64,000 nt of DNA. Origin: Streptomyces roseifaciens (lineage in GTDB: Bacteria > Actinomycetota > Actinomycetes > Streptomycetales > Streptomycetaceae). Made by a program: the position numbers and the translations under genes. Shown here piece by piece: positions 28,390 through 37,500 of this stretch; position 1 is the first letter of the stretch, and every line of letters begins with the position of its first letter. Location: assembly GCF_001445655.1 (NCBI RefSeq), contig NZ_LNBE01000004.1:2987218-3051217 (forward strand). Reading direction: 5' to 3'. A model generated the notes under the pieces. The model saw only the letters and a list, made by a program, of their open reading frames with translations. It was not told where the DNA came from and did not search any database.

Positions 28390-30789
28390 GTGCTGTCCGG
28401 TTCCGCCGCACCCCTCCCGTCCGCCTGGACCCGCAGAGGATTCCTCGCCGCCTCCGTCGCCGGCACCCTCGGCATCACCGGCGCCGCCACCGCCGGAGCC
28501 CGCGCCGACGACGAGGCCGCCTTCGCCGCCCTCCGCGCCCGCTGGCGCGGCCTCATGCTCGGCACCGGCTTCGACCCCGCCGCAGAGCCCTACGCCTCCG
28601 CCCTGCGCCGCACCGGAGAACTCGCCCGCACCTACCGCGCCGGACTCGCCCCGGGCCCCGGCTCGCTCTGGCCCGACGCCCCCTTCGACCCGCCCTCCGG
28701 CATCACCCGCAGCTACGCCCGCCTGCACACCATGGCCCAGGCCCACGCCCAGCCCGGCACGGGGCTGACCGGCGACCCGGCCCTGGCCGCCGACACCCTC
28801 GCCGGGCTCGACCACGTCCACGCCCGCGTCTACCACCCCGCCACCACCCGCTACGGCAACTGGTGGGAGTGGCAGATCGGCAGCCCCAGGCTCCTCCTCG
28901 ACAGCCTCACCCTCCTGTACGACCAGGCCGGCGCCGCACGGCGTACCGCCTTCCTCGCTGCCGTCGACCACTTCGTCCCCGACGCGATGCTCGGCGACTA
29001 CACCGGCACCAGCACCGGCGCCAATCGCGTCGACCTGTGCCGCGTCGTCGCCCTCCGCGGCATCCTCGGCGCCTCCGCCGCCAAGACCGCCCTCGCCCGC
29101 GACGCCCTCTCTCCGGTCTTCCCCTACGTGACCCGCGGCGACGGCCTCTACGCCGACGGCTCCTTCGTCCAGCACAGCCGCGTCGCCTACTCCGGCACCT
29201 ACGGCCAGGTGCTGCTCGACGGACTCGGCCGGCTCCTCGCCCTGCTCCGCGGCTCCCCCTGGGAGATCACCGACCCGGCCCGGCGGACGGTCCACGACAG
29301 CGTCGAGAAGGCGTACGCCCCCCTCGTCCACGACGGGCTCGTCATGGACAGCGTCTCCGGCCGCGCCGTCAGCCGCGGCCTGCAGGGCGCCGAGCCCGGC
29401 CGGCAGCAGCAGAGCGACCACCAGCGCGGCCACGCCCTCATCGCCGCCGTCGCCCTCCTCGCCGGCAGCGCGAGCCCGGCCGAACGCACCCGCTGGCACG
29501 CGATGATCAAGGGCTGGGCCGCCCGCGACACCACCCTCCCGCTGCTCACCGACCCCGCCCTCGGCGTCGCCGACCTCGCCCGCCTCGCCGCCGCCTGCGC
29601 CGCCCCCGTGCCCCCCGCGCCCGCGCCCGTGGGGCACCGCCTCTTCCCCGCCATGGACCGGGCCGTGCACCGCCGCCCCGGCTGGACGGCCAACCTCGCC
29701 ATGGCCTCCGACCGCATCGCCCACTACGAGAACGGCAACGGCGAGCACCCGCGCGGCTGGCACACCGGCGCCGGAATGCTCTACTGGTGGCGCGCGGGCG
29801 ACGGCGCCCCGTACACGGATGCCTTCTGGCCCACCGCCGACCCCTACCGGATGCCCGGCACCACCGCCTCCGCCAAGCCGCTCGCCGACAACGAGGGCGG
29901 CGCATGGGGCGAGCCCCGGCCCGACGTGCGCTGGGTCGGGGGAGTGACGGACGGCGAGTTCGCCGTCGCCGGCCAGCACCTCAAGGGGCTCTCCTCCACC
30001 CTGGAGGCCCGCAAGACCTGGATCTTCGCCGCGGACGCCGTCGTCTGCCTCGGCGCGGGCATCACCGCGCGCGACGGCACCCCGGTCGGCACGACCGTCG
30101 AGCACCGCAACCTCGGCGCGCACGGGGCCCCCGCCCTCCTCGTCGACGGCGTGCCCCAGCCCGTCACCGACGGCTGGAGCGCCCGCTACGAAGCCGCCCG
30201 CTGGGTCCACCTCGAAGGCCACGGCGGCTACGTCCTCCCCGGCGGCGCCCCGCTCCACGCCCTGCGCGAGGCCCGCACCGGCGCCTGGCGCGACATCAAC
30301 GCCGGCGGCGCCCCCGACCCCGTCACCCGGCGCTACCTCACCCTCTGGCGCCCCCACGGCACCGATCCCGCCGGCGCCGCGTACGCCTACCTCCTCATGC
30401 CCGGCGCGGGGCCCCGCGCCGTGGCCGCCCGCGCCGAGGACGACGCCTGGCTCGCCCTCCTCGCCAACACCGCCGCCTGCCAGGCCGCGCACCTGCCCGC
30501 CCTCGGCCTCACCGCCGCCGCCTTCTGGGCCCCCGGCGCCGCCGGCTCCCTCGCCGTCACGGCCCCCGCCGCCGTACTCGTCCGCGACCGCGGCCGGACC
30601 GCTACCCTCCATATGGCCGAACCGGTCCGGACCGGAACGCCCTTCGAGATCACCTGGGACCGCCCCGTGCGCCGGGTGACGGCGCACGACGCCACGGTGC
30701 GCGTCCTGTCGACAGGCGACAGCCTCCGGCTGCGCGTCACCCCCGGCACCGCCTGCGCCCCCCACCGCTGCACCGTGACCCTGCAATGA
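28390..30789 (+). CDS. polysaccharide lyase family 8, Tat-exported (hyaluronate/chondroitin/xanthan lyase type)
   Basis: A 799-residue secreted lyase that cleaves acidic polysaccharides by beta-elimination. A Tat signal (TRRGFLAASVAGTLGITGAATAGARA) ends near residue 45. The alpha/alpha toroid follows with the catalytic Asn in YGNWWEWQIGSPRLL, and His and Tyr nine residues apart in FVQHSRVAYSGTYGQ, then Arg in the GLVMDSVSGRAVSR region; a beta-sandwich makes the C-terminal half (ENGNGEHPRGWHTGAGMLYWWRAGD is family-typical). GTG 28390 has GGGGAGG at 7 bases. The natural substrate cannot be fixed from sequence. Confidence 0.93.
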   Translation: MLSGSAAPLPSAWTRRGFLAASVAGTLGITGAATAGARADDEAAFAALRARWRGLMLGTGFDPAAEPYASALRRTGELARTYRAGLAPGPGSLWPDAPFDPPSGITRSYARLHTMAQAHAQPGTGLTGDPALAADTLAGLDHVHARVYHPATTRYGNWWEWQIGSPRLLLDSLTLLYDQAGAARRTAFLAAVDHFVPDAMLGDYTGTSTGANRVDLCRVVALRGILGASAAKTALARDALSPVFPYVTRGDGLYADGSFVQHSRVAYSGTYGQVLLDGLGRLLALLRGSPWEITDPARRTVHDSVEKAYAPLVHDGLVMDSVSGRAVSRGLQGAEPGRQQQSDHQRGHALIAAVALLAGSASPAERTRWHAMIKGWAARDTTLPLLTDPALGVADLARLAAACAAPVPPAPAPVGHRLFPAMDRAVHRRPGWTANLAMASDRIAHYENGNGEHPRGWHTGAGMLYWWRAGDGAPYTDAFWPTADPYRMPGTTASAKPLADNEGGAWGEPRPDVRWVGGVTDGEFAVAGQHLKGLSSTLEARKTWIFAADAVVCLGAGITARDGTPVGTTVEHRNLGAHGAPALLVDGVPQPVTDGWSARYEAARWVHLEGHGGYVLPGGAPLHALREARTGAWRDINAGGAPDPVTRRYLTLWRPHGTDPAGAAYAYLLMPGAGPRAVAARAEDDAWLALLANTAACQAAHLPALGLTAAAFWAPGAAGSLAVTAPAAVLVRDRGRTATLHMAEPVRTGTPFEITWDRPVRRVTAHDATVRVLSTGDSLRLRVTPGTACAPHRCTVTLQ

Positions 30790-30880
30790 CCCGGTGTGAC
30801 GCCCTCCGGGGCCCCGCGCCCGTCAAGTTCGCCAGCCTACGGGCCGGAGGCAAGAGTTTTGTGGAACCCCCACAGCCTGA

Positions 30881-30896
30881 CCCCCCTATAGGGGGG
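30881..30896. promoter_or_regulatory. perfect 16-bp palindrome CCCCCCTATAGGGGGG
   Basis: Exact self-complementary element 113 bases upstream of accB. The C-run/TATA-like/G-run layout resembles operators of the CsoR/RcnR metal-sensor family, but no such regulator is adjacent. Could also be part of the accB promoter or a hairpin ending the lyase transcript. Confidence 0.45.
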
Positions 30897-31008
30897 ACCC
30901 CTACTCCCGGCGGCTGCGCGGCTCTGTGCCGCCTGCCCACCAAAAGGCACATGACGTTGTATGGAAACGACATGAGTCCCGGGCGTCCTCGCCACGTACC
31001 GTCTATGC

Positions 31009-32592
31009 ATGAGCAATCTCGAAGGTGCGCCCGTAGAGGCGAGTGACGTCCGTGGGCGCGTCGCCGAGCTGCACGCCATTCGCGAGCAGGTTCGGCGTGG
31101 TCCGAGCGAGCGGGCGACCCAGGCCCAGAAGGCCAAGGGGAAGCTGACGGCCCGGGAGCGTATCGACCTCCTGCTGGACGAAGGGTCCTTCTCGGAGGTG
31201 GAGCCGCTGCGCCGGCACCGCGCCTCGGGGTTCGGACTGGAGAGCAAGAAGCCCTACACCGACGGTGTGATCACCGGCTGGGGCACGGTGCACGGCCGCA
31301 CCGTGTTCGTCTACGCGCACGACTTCCGGATCTTCGGCGGCGCGCTGGGCGAGGCCCACGCCACCAAGATCCACAAGATCATGGACATGGCCATCGCCGC
31401 CGGCGCGCCCCTGGTGTCGCTGAACGACGGTGCCGGTGCCCGTATCCAGGAGGGCGTCTCCGCCCTGGCCGGCTACGGCGGCATCTTCCAGCGCAACACC
31501 AAGGCCTCCGGCGTCATCCCGCAGATCTCCGTGATGCTCGGCCCCTGCGCGGGCGGCGCGGCCTACTCGCCGGCCCTGACCGACTTCGTGTTCATGGTCC
31601 GCGAGACCTCGCAGATGTTCATCACCGGCCCCGACGTCGTCCGCGCCGTCACCGGCGAGGAGATCACCCAGAACGGCCTCGGCGGTGCGGACGTGCACGC
31701 CGAGACCTCGGGCGTTGCGCACTTCGCGTACGACGACGAGGAGACCTGCCTGGAGGAGGTCCGCTACCTCCTGTCGCTGCTGCCGCAGAACAACCGGGAG
31801 AACCCGCCGCGCGTGGCGAGCGAGGACCCCGCCGACCGGCTGGGCGAGGCCCTGCTGGACCTGGTGCCCGCCGACGGCAACCGCCCGTACGACATGCGCA
31901 AGGTCATCGAGGAGATCGTCGACGAGGGCGAGTACCTGGAGATCCACGAGCGCTGGGCCACCAACATCATCTGCTCCCTGGCCCGGCTCGACGGCCAGGT
32001 CGTCGGCATCGTCGCCAACCAGCCGCAGTCGCTGGCCGGCGTCCTCGACATCGAGGCCAGCGAGAAGGCCGCGCGCTTCATCCAGATGTGCGACGCCTTC
32101 AATATTCCGATCATCACTCTTCTGGACGTCCCCGGCTTCCTCCCCGGCGTCGACCAGGAGCACGGTGGAATCATCCGCCACGGCGCCAAGCTGCTGTACG
32201 CCTACTGCAACGCCACGGTGCCGCGCATCTCGGTCATCCTGCGCAAGGCCTACGGCGGCGCGTACATCGTCATGGACTCGCAGTCCATCGGCGCGGACCT
32301 GACCTACGCCTGGCCGACCAACGAGATCGCGGTGATGGGCGCGGAGGGCGCCGCCAACGTGATCTTCCGCAAGCAGATCGCCGAGGCGGACGACCCCGAG
32401 GCGATGCGGGCGCGCATGGTCAAGGAGTACAAGGCCGAGCTGATGCACCCGTACTACGCCGCCGAGCGCGGACTGATCGACGACGTGATCGACCCCGTCG
32501 AGACCCGGCAGGTGCTGATCCGCTCGCTGGCCATGCTGGCCACGAAGCACGCCGACCTGCCCTCCCGCAAGCACGGCAATCCGCCCCAGTAA
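31009..32592 (+). CDS. accB: acyl-CoA carboxylase beta (carboxyltransferase) subunit
   Basis: Transfers carboxyl from biotin to acetyl- or propionyl-CoA; the biotinylated alpha subunit is encoded elsewhere. The 527-residue protein has both crotonase-like halves, with oxyanion-hole glycines in GPCAGGAAYSPALTDFVFMV and GGIIRHGAKLLYAYCNATVPRISVILRKAYGGAY. The residue after GGAY is Ile (Ile420), the position that in the S. coelicolor enzymes separates AccB-type (Ile) from PccB-type (Asp) substrate choice, so this is called AccB. No ribosome site; TACCGT at 30997-31002 suits a leaderless start at 31009. accE follows after 11 bases. Confidence 0.95.
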   Translation: MSNLEGAPVEASDVRGRVAELHAIREQVRRGPSERATQAQKAKGKLTARERIDLLLDEGSFSEVEPLRRHRASGFGLESKKPYTDGVITGWGTVHGRTVFVYAHDFRIFGGALGEAHATKIHKIMDMAIAAGAPLVSLNDGAGARIQEGVSALAGYGGIFQRNTKASGVIPQISVMLGPCAGGAAYSPALTDFVFMVRETSQMFITGPDVVRAVTGEEITQNGLGGADVHAETSGVAHFAYDDEETCLEEVRYLLSLLPQNNRENPPRVASEDPADRLGEALLDLVPADGNRPYDMRKVIEEIVDEGEYLEIHERWATNIICSLARLDGQVVGIVANQPQSLAGVLDIEASEKAARFIQMCDAFNIPIITLLDVPGFLPGVDQEHGGIIRHGAKLLYAYCNATVPRISVILRKAYGGAYIVMDSQSIGADLTYAWPTNEIAVMGAEGAANVIFRKQIAEADDPEAMRARMVKEYKAELMHPYYAAERGLIDDVIDPVETRQVLIRSLAMLATKHADLPSRKHGNPPQ

Positions 32593-32603
32593 GGGAGAAA
32601 AGC

Positions 32604-32801
32604 ATGAACGACACGCTGGTACGCGTGGAGAAGGGCACGGCGGACGCCGAGGAGCTCGCGGCCGTCACCGCCGTCCTCCTCGCCCGCGCCGCCGCCACCA
32701 CGAACCACGCGGCGCCGCCCCGCCCGCGCCGTTCCACGGCCGTCTGGCGCCGCCTGGAGCGCACGCCGGGCTTCCGCGCGCCGCACAGCTGGCAGGGCTG
32801 A
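32604..32801 (+). CDS. accE: acyl-CoA carboxylase epsilon subunit
   Basis: A 65-residue actinobacterial accessory subunit that stabilises the AccA-AccB complex. Family marks are LVRVEKGTADAEELAAVTAVLLAR at the N-terminus and a C-terminal W(R)RLER...FRAPHSWQG. AAGGGAGAAA precedes ATG 32604, and the 11-base gap from accB indicates one operon. A perfect 18-bp hairpin follows. Small size is normal for the family. Confidence 0.95.
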   Translation: MNDTLVRVEKGTADAEELAAVTAVLLARAAATTNHAAPPRPRRSTAVWRRLERTPGFRAPHSWQG

Positions 32802-32810
32802 GACCAGAAC

Positions 32811-32849
32811 ACCGAGAGGGCCCGGGGCATTGCCCCGGGCCCTCTCGGT
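32811..32849 (+). terminator. hairpin after accB-accE
   Basis: Perfect 18-bp stem (32811-32828 and 32832-32849) with a 3-base ATT loop, beginning 10 bases after accE. No T-run. Confidence 0.88.
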
Positions 32850-32881
32850 ATGGCCGCACCGGGCAGGCGCCGGCAACGCAG

Positions 32882-32928
32882 AAGGCCCCCGCACACACTC
32901 CGTGAGGAGCGTGGCGCGGGGACCTTTT
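32882..32928. terminator. second hairpin in the convergent gap before conservon 1
   Basis: AAGGCCCCCGC (32882-32892) pairs with GCGGGGACCTT (32916-32926) with one mismatch; TTTT follows on the plus strand. It sits 22 bases beyond the cvnD stop on the minus strand, so it may end both converging transcripts. Confidence 0.65.
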
Positions 32929-32949
32929 CGCGTCGGTGCGACCGACGCC

Positions 32950-33531
32950 TCACCGAAGGCGCGCCATCAGGGCGTGCTCGACCAGGGTGATCAGGGCGCT
33001 CTTGGCCTCGTTGCGGTGGCGGGCGTCCGTGGTGATGATCGGCGCGTCGGGGCCGATCTGCAGCGCCTCGCGGACCTCGTCCGGCGTGTAGGGCTGGTGC
33101 CCGTCGAAGCCGTTGAGGGCGATGACGAAGGGCAGGCCGCTGTTCTCGAAGTAGTCGACCGCGGGGAAGCAGTCGGCGAGACGGCGGGTGTCCACGAGGA
33201 CGACGGCGCCGATGGCGCCGCGGACCAGGTCGTCCCACATGAACCAGAAGCGGTCCTGGCCGGGGGTACCGAACAGGTACAGGATCAGGTCCTGGTCCAG
33301 GGTGATGCGGCCGAAGTCCATGGCCACGGTCGTCGTGGTCTTGTCCGGCGCGTGGGTGAGGTCGTCGATGCCCGCCGAGGCGGACGTCATGACGGCTTCG
33401 GTCCGCAGCGGGTTGATCTCCGAGACCGCGCCGACGAACGTGGTCTTGCCCACGCCGAAACCGCCCGCCACCACGATCTTCGCGGAGGTGGTGGAGCGGG
33501 CTGCCTCGCCGCTAGAGGTTCCGAAGTCCAC
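32950..33531 (-). CDS. cvnD: conservon GTPase (CvnD), conservon 1
   Basis: A 193-residue Ras/MglA-like small GTPase, the last component of a conservon, a membrane complex compared to eukaryotic G-protein signalling. P-loop GGFGVGKTTFVGAV at residues about 25-38, switch/DxxG region TVAMDFGRITL and LFGTPGQDRFWFMWDD, and the base-binding N-x-F-D as IALNGFDG. GTG 33531 overlaps the end of cvnC by 20 bases. Parts of the coding DNA are identical to cvnD of the next conservon (33101-33261). Confidence 0.95.
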   Translation of the reverse strand: MDFGTSSGEAARSTTSAKIVVAGGFGVGKTTFVGAVSEINPLRTEAVMTSASAGIDDLTHAPDKTTTTVAMDFGRITLDQDLILYLFGTPGQDRFWFMWDDLVRGAIGAVVLVDTRRLADCFPAVDYFENSGLPFVIALNGFDGHQPYTPDEVREALQIGPDAPIITTDARHRNEAKSALITLVEHALMARLR

Positions 33532-34036
33532 TGAGCACCCTTTCGAGCAGTGTCACGTCAGGCTGGCCGCCGGCGGACTCGTCGCCGCCGGGCTGATGGA
33601 TGGCGACGAGCCCGGCCTCCGCCAAGTCGGCGACGAGGATTCGGGCGACGCCGAGGGGAATGGTGAGAAGTGCCGAGATCTCGGCGACCGACTTGATCTC
33701 GCGGCACAGGTGGCAGATGCGCTGGTGTTCCGGCAACTGCCCTTGGAGCTGGGCCGGCTGGGCCGTGGTGTGCACCAGCGCCTCGATGGCGAGCTGGTAG
33801 CGCGGCCGGGTCCGGCCGCCGGTCATTGCGTAGGGGCGGACCAGCGGATTGCTCCGCTTGCCACCGGAAGGGGACGAGGACGCCCTGCGGTGCTGCGGCG
33901 TCTGAGGTACTTGCGGGGGCCGTGCCGGCTCCCCCTGCGCACGCTGGCTTGGTGCGGAGGGGAAATTGAAGCGGTTCAGCGGAGGCTGAGCCTGCTGATC
34001 ATTGCCGTACGGGTAACCGCCGGGGGGCGTTGCCAC
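33512..34036 (-). CDS. cvnC: conservon protein CvnC (DUF742), conservon 1
   Basis: A 174-residue cytoplasmic protein of the DUF742 family, a winged-helix-like component of conservons. After a Pro/Gln/Ser-rich N-terminus, the conserved part is LVRPYAMTGGRTRPRYQLAIEALV, HQRICHLCREIKSVAEISALLTIPLGVARILVADLAEAGLVAIH and VTLLERVLSGLRNL. GAGGAGGA precedes GTG 34036. Lies between cvnB (83-bp gap) and cvnD (overlap). Confidence 0.94.
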   Translation of the reverse strand: MATPPGGYPYGNDQQAQPPLNRFNFPSAPSQRAQGEPARPPQVPQTPQHRRASSSPSGGKRSNPLVRPYAMTGGRTRPRYQLAIEALVHTTAQPAQLQGQLPEHQRICHLCREIKSVAEISALLTIPLGVARILVADLAEAGLVAIHQPGGDESAGGQPDVTLLERVLSGLRNL

Positions 34037-34119
34037 GTCTCCTCCTCAACGTGCCTGTCTGCTGCTGGTCGCGCCACCGCACCCTATGGCGCGGTGGCGC
34101 GAAACGCACTGCCTCTTTG

Positions 34120-34542
34120 CTAGTTGAGAAGGCTCCCCTGCAGTTCGGCGCGGAGGTCCGGGGTGAGGACGTTGCCCGCGCGGTCGACGAGGAGGGCCAT
34201 CTCGTAGCCCACGAGGCCGATGTCGCACTCGGGGTGCGCCAGCACGGCCAGCGAGGAGCCGTCGGAGATGGACATGATGAAGAGGAAGCCTCGTTCCATC
34301 TCCACCACGGTCTGATTGACCGGACCGCCTTCGAAGATGCGGGAGGCACCGGCGGTCAGCGAGGTCAGGCCGGAGGCCACGGCCGCCAGCTGGTCGGCGC
34401 GGTCCCTCGGGAACCCTTCGGACATCGCCAGAAGGAGTCCGTCGGCGGAGACCACGACGGTGTGGGACACCCCTGGGGTGTTCTCCACGAAACTGGTGAT
34501 CAACCAGTTCAGGTTCTGCGCCGCCTGGCTCATCGGGCTCAC
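34120..34542 (-). CDS. cvnB: conservon roadblock/LC7 protein CvnB, conservon 1
   Basis: A 140-residue roadblock/LC7-fold protein, probably the GTPase-activating or scaffolding partner of CvnD. AQNLNWLITSFVENTPGVSHTVVVSADGLLLAMSEG and ASGLTSLTAGASRIFEGG are family-typical. GTG 34542 has AGGAG 7 bases before it and begins one base after the cvnA stop; ATG 34533 is the alternative. Its protein is identical to CvnB of conservon 2 from MSQAAQ to the C-terminus, and the DNA is identical over 392 bp. Confidence 0.95.
   Translation of the reverse strand: MSPMSQAAQNLNWLITSFVENTPGVSHTVVVSADGLLLAMSEGFPRDRADQLAAVASGLTSLTAGASRIFEGGPVNQTVVEMERGFLFIMSISDGSSLAVLAHPECDIGLVGYEMALLVDRAGNVLTPDLRAELQGSLLN
34145..34536. 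repeat. 392-bp tract identical to 39298-39689
   Basis: I compared the two cvnB genes base by base: 34145-34536 and 39298-39689 (offset 5153) show no difference, including third positions, while sequence immediately outside diverges (T/C at 34144, G/A at 34537). Same orientation. Confidence 0.93.
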
Positions 34543-34543
34543 A

Positions 34544-37500
34544 CTAACGCTCCTGATCGTAGGTGCCGCCGGGGCCGAAGCCCTGGTCGTGTTGCTCATG
34601 CTGCTCATGTGTGGTGGCCGAACCGCTGTCGGTCCCCACGGTGCGCCCCTGCTGGACACCGCGGCGCAGGTTGCTCAACCTGCCACGGATGTCCTCCGGG
34701 GCACGGGAAATCTGGGAACCGCCCTGCGGCGTCTGCGCCGCCTTGCCCTCGATCAGATTGGCCTTGGGCACTCGGCGGGGCAGTCCGGAGGGGGTCACTC
34801 CGCCGGCCTTCGGGTCCCGGAGCTGCTCGGCACGGTGCCAGCGCTCGTCGTTCTCCGACCGCCAGTCGGGGCTTTCACCCTCGTGAGGCTGCTGTAGGTC
34901 CTGCTGGGGCTGCTCCGGTTCGCCGGCCCCCACGGCCTCTTCGACAGACTCGGACTGCTGCCACTGCGTCGCGCGTCGCGGCAGACCGGACCCGGTCAGC
35001 GAGTGGGAGCCGCTCGTAGAGGGGCCCGGACGGTCGAACTCTACGCGCTCGGGCTGCGCCGTGTCAGCGGGCGGCAGTGATTCCGAATCCGCTCCGTAAC
35101 CCTGCGGGCCGCCGTCCTGGTACGCACCGGGCTGCTGCCACACGTCGTTGCGGGTCGGGACCTCGGGCTCGGCGTACGCCTGCTGCTGCGGGTAACCGGC
35201 CTCCGTGTAGCCCTGCTCGGAGTAGCCCTGGTCGGCATAGCCCTGCTCGGCGTAGCCGGAGTCCGGGTAGCCGTGCTGCGGCTGCTGCTGCTCGTAGGAC
35301 TGCTCGTACGGCTGCTCGGGCAGCGCCGGGAACTCCTCGGTCCGGTGCGGGCCCTGCTGGTCGTACTGCTGCTGGTCGTACGCCGGCTGCTGCTGCTCGT
35401 GCTGCTGCGGCACCTCGTCGCGGAACAGCGGGCGGCTGTCGGCGGCAGCCTCCAGCGCGGCACGCCGCTCCTCACGGAGGCGGGAGCGGTTCACCGGGTC
35501 CAGCGTGGCGCCCGGAGCACCCTGCTGCGGCTGCTCGTAGCGGGAGTCGTCGAAGCCCAGCTCCGCCGCGGTCCGCATGCGGCCCATGGCTCCGGCAGCG
35601 GCACCGGCGCCGGCAACGGCACCGGCCTGGCCGCCGGGGCCGGCCTGCTGCTGACCCGGGACCATCTGGGAGACCGTGAAGTCGTCGCCGGACAGCTCGT
35701 CCTCGCCACCGCCACCGTGCGTGATCCGGTCCGGCAGCATGACCAGCGAGGTCGTGCCGGCCTGCTCGCCCGAGGGGCGCAGCTGGACGCGGATGCCGTG
35801 GCGCGTCGCCAGACGGCCGACCACGAACAGGCCCATGCGCTGGGAGATCGTGGCGTCCACGGTCGGCGGGTTGGCCAGCTTGTGGTTGATGTCCGCGAAG
35901 TCCTCGGCGGTCAGGCCGATGCCCTTGTCGTGGATCTCGACCATCACGCGGCCGTCGGGCAGCCGCGTCGCGGTGACCCGGACCTTGGTGTGCGGGGAGG
36001 AGAACGTGGTGGCGTTCTCCAGCAGCTCGGCGAGGAGGTGCACGAGGTCGGTCACGGCGAGGCCGTGGATCTCGGCGTCCGGGACGCCCGAGAGCTCGAT
36101 GCGCTCGTAGGCCTCCACCTCGGAGGAGGCGGCGCGCAGCACGTCCACCAGCGGGACCGGCTGGTCCCAGCGGCGGCCGGGCTCCTCGCCGGCGAGGACC
36201 AGGAGGTTCTCGCCGTTGCGGCGCATACGGGTGGCCAGGTGGTCCAGGCGGAAGAGGTTCTCCAGCTGGTCCGGGTCCGCCTCGTGCTCCTCGAGCTCGG
36301 TGATCAGGGTCAGCTGACCCTCGATGAGGCTCTGGTTGCGGCGCGAGAGGTTGGTGAAGATCGCGTTGACGTTGCCACGGAGCAGGGCCTGCTCGGCGGC
36401 GAGCCGGACGGCCTCGCGGTGGACCTGGTCGAAGGCGCGGGCGACCTCGCCGATCTCGTCCCGGGTGGTGATCGGGATCGGCTGGACCCGGGTGTCGACC
36501 CGGCCCGGGTCGGTCCGCGACAGCTGGTCGACCAGCGCGGGCAGGCGCTGCTCGGCCACGTCGAAGGCGGCGCGCCGCAGGCGGCGCATGCTGCGGCTCA
36601 TGGAACGGGCCATCATGCCGGCCACGAAGAACGCGAGCAGCAGGGCCACGACCATGACCGAGCCGTTGAGGATCGCGTCGCGCTGGGCGTCGGAGGAGAT
36701 CTTCTCGGCCTCGTCCACCGCCTTGTCGGTGAGGTGGACCTCGACCGAGCGGTAGGCGTCGAACTTGGCCGTGGCGGCGTCCTGCCAGCCGGCCGCGGTG
36801 ATGCCCGCGGTCTCCAGCTGTTCCTTGGTCTTGCCCGCCATGATGGCGTTGGCGATCTTCTCCTGCTCCGACGACTTCGCCTTGGTGGCGATGGCGTCGT
36901 TGAGCCGGCTGATGTCGTCCTCGGTGCCGCTCGCGTCGTACTCGGCGCGGGCGATGTACTCGAGGAAGTAGTAGGAGGAGAAGGACGTCCGCTGGAGCTG
37001 CTGCTCCTTGGGGTCCTTGGCCGGCTTGACGAGCAGGTGGGTACCGATCGAGCGCTCGAGCGACTCGGCGGCCTTCGCCAGGGAGACGGCGTAGACCATG
37101 CGGCCGTAGGAGACGACGTTGTCGTTGCCCAGGCCCGAGCCCAGCTCGTTGGCGAAGGCCATGAGCGGACGCTGGATGGCGCCGTAGCCGTCCTCGGTCT
37201 GCACCCCGGTCATCGCGGGCGTGTAGGCGGCCTTGCGCAGCTTGGGCAGCGTGCCCTCCGCCTCGCGGAAGAGCTTCATGCGGCGGCGCAGGCCGGCGGT
37301 GTCCGGCATGTCCTTGACGGTCTTGTCGAACTCCGCGCGGGCGGCGTCCGTGGCGTCCCGGGTCTTCTTGATGACCGGGTCGTCGGGGTTGTTCTGCAGG
37401 AGCGGCTGGGCCGTCAGGTCGCGCTCGTCGATCACCGCGTGGGCGTAGGTGGCCGCGGCGCGCACCACTCGCGCGGTGTTCGCGGCGTCCTTGGCCTGCT

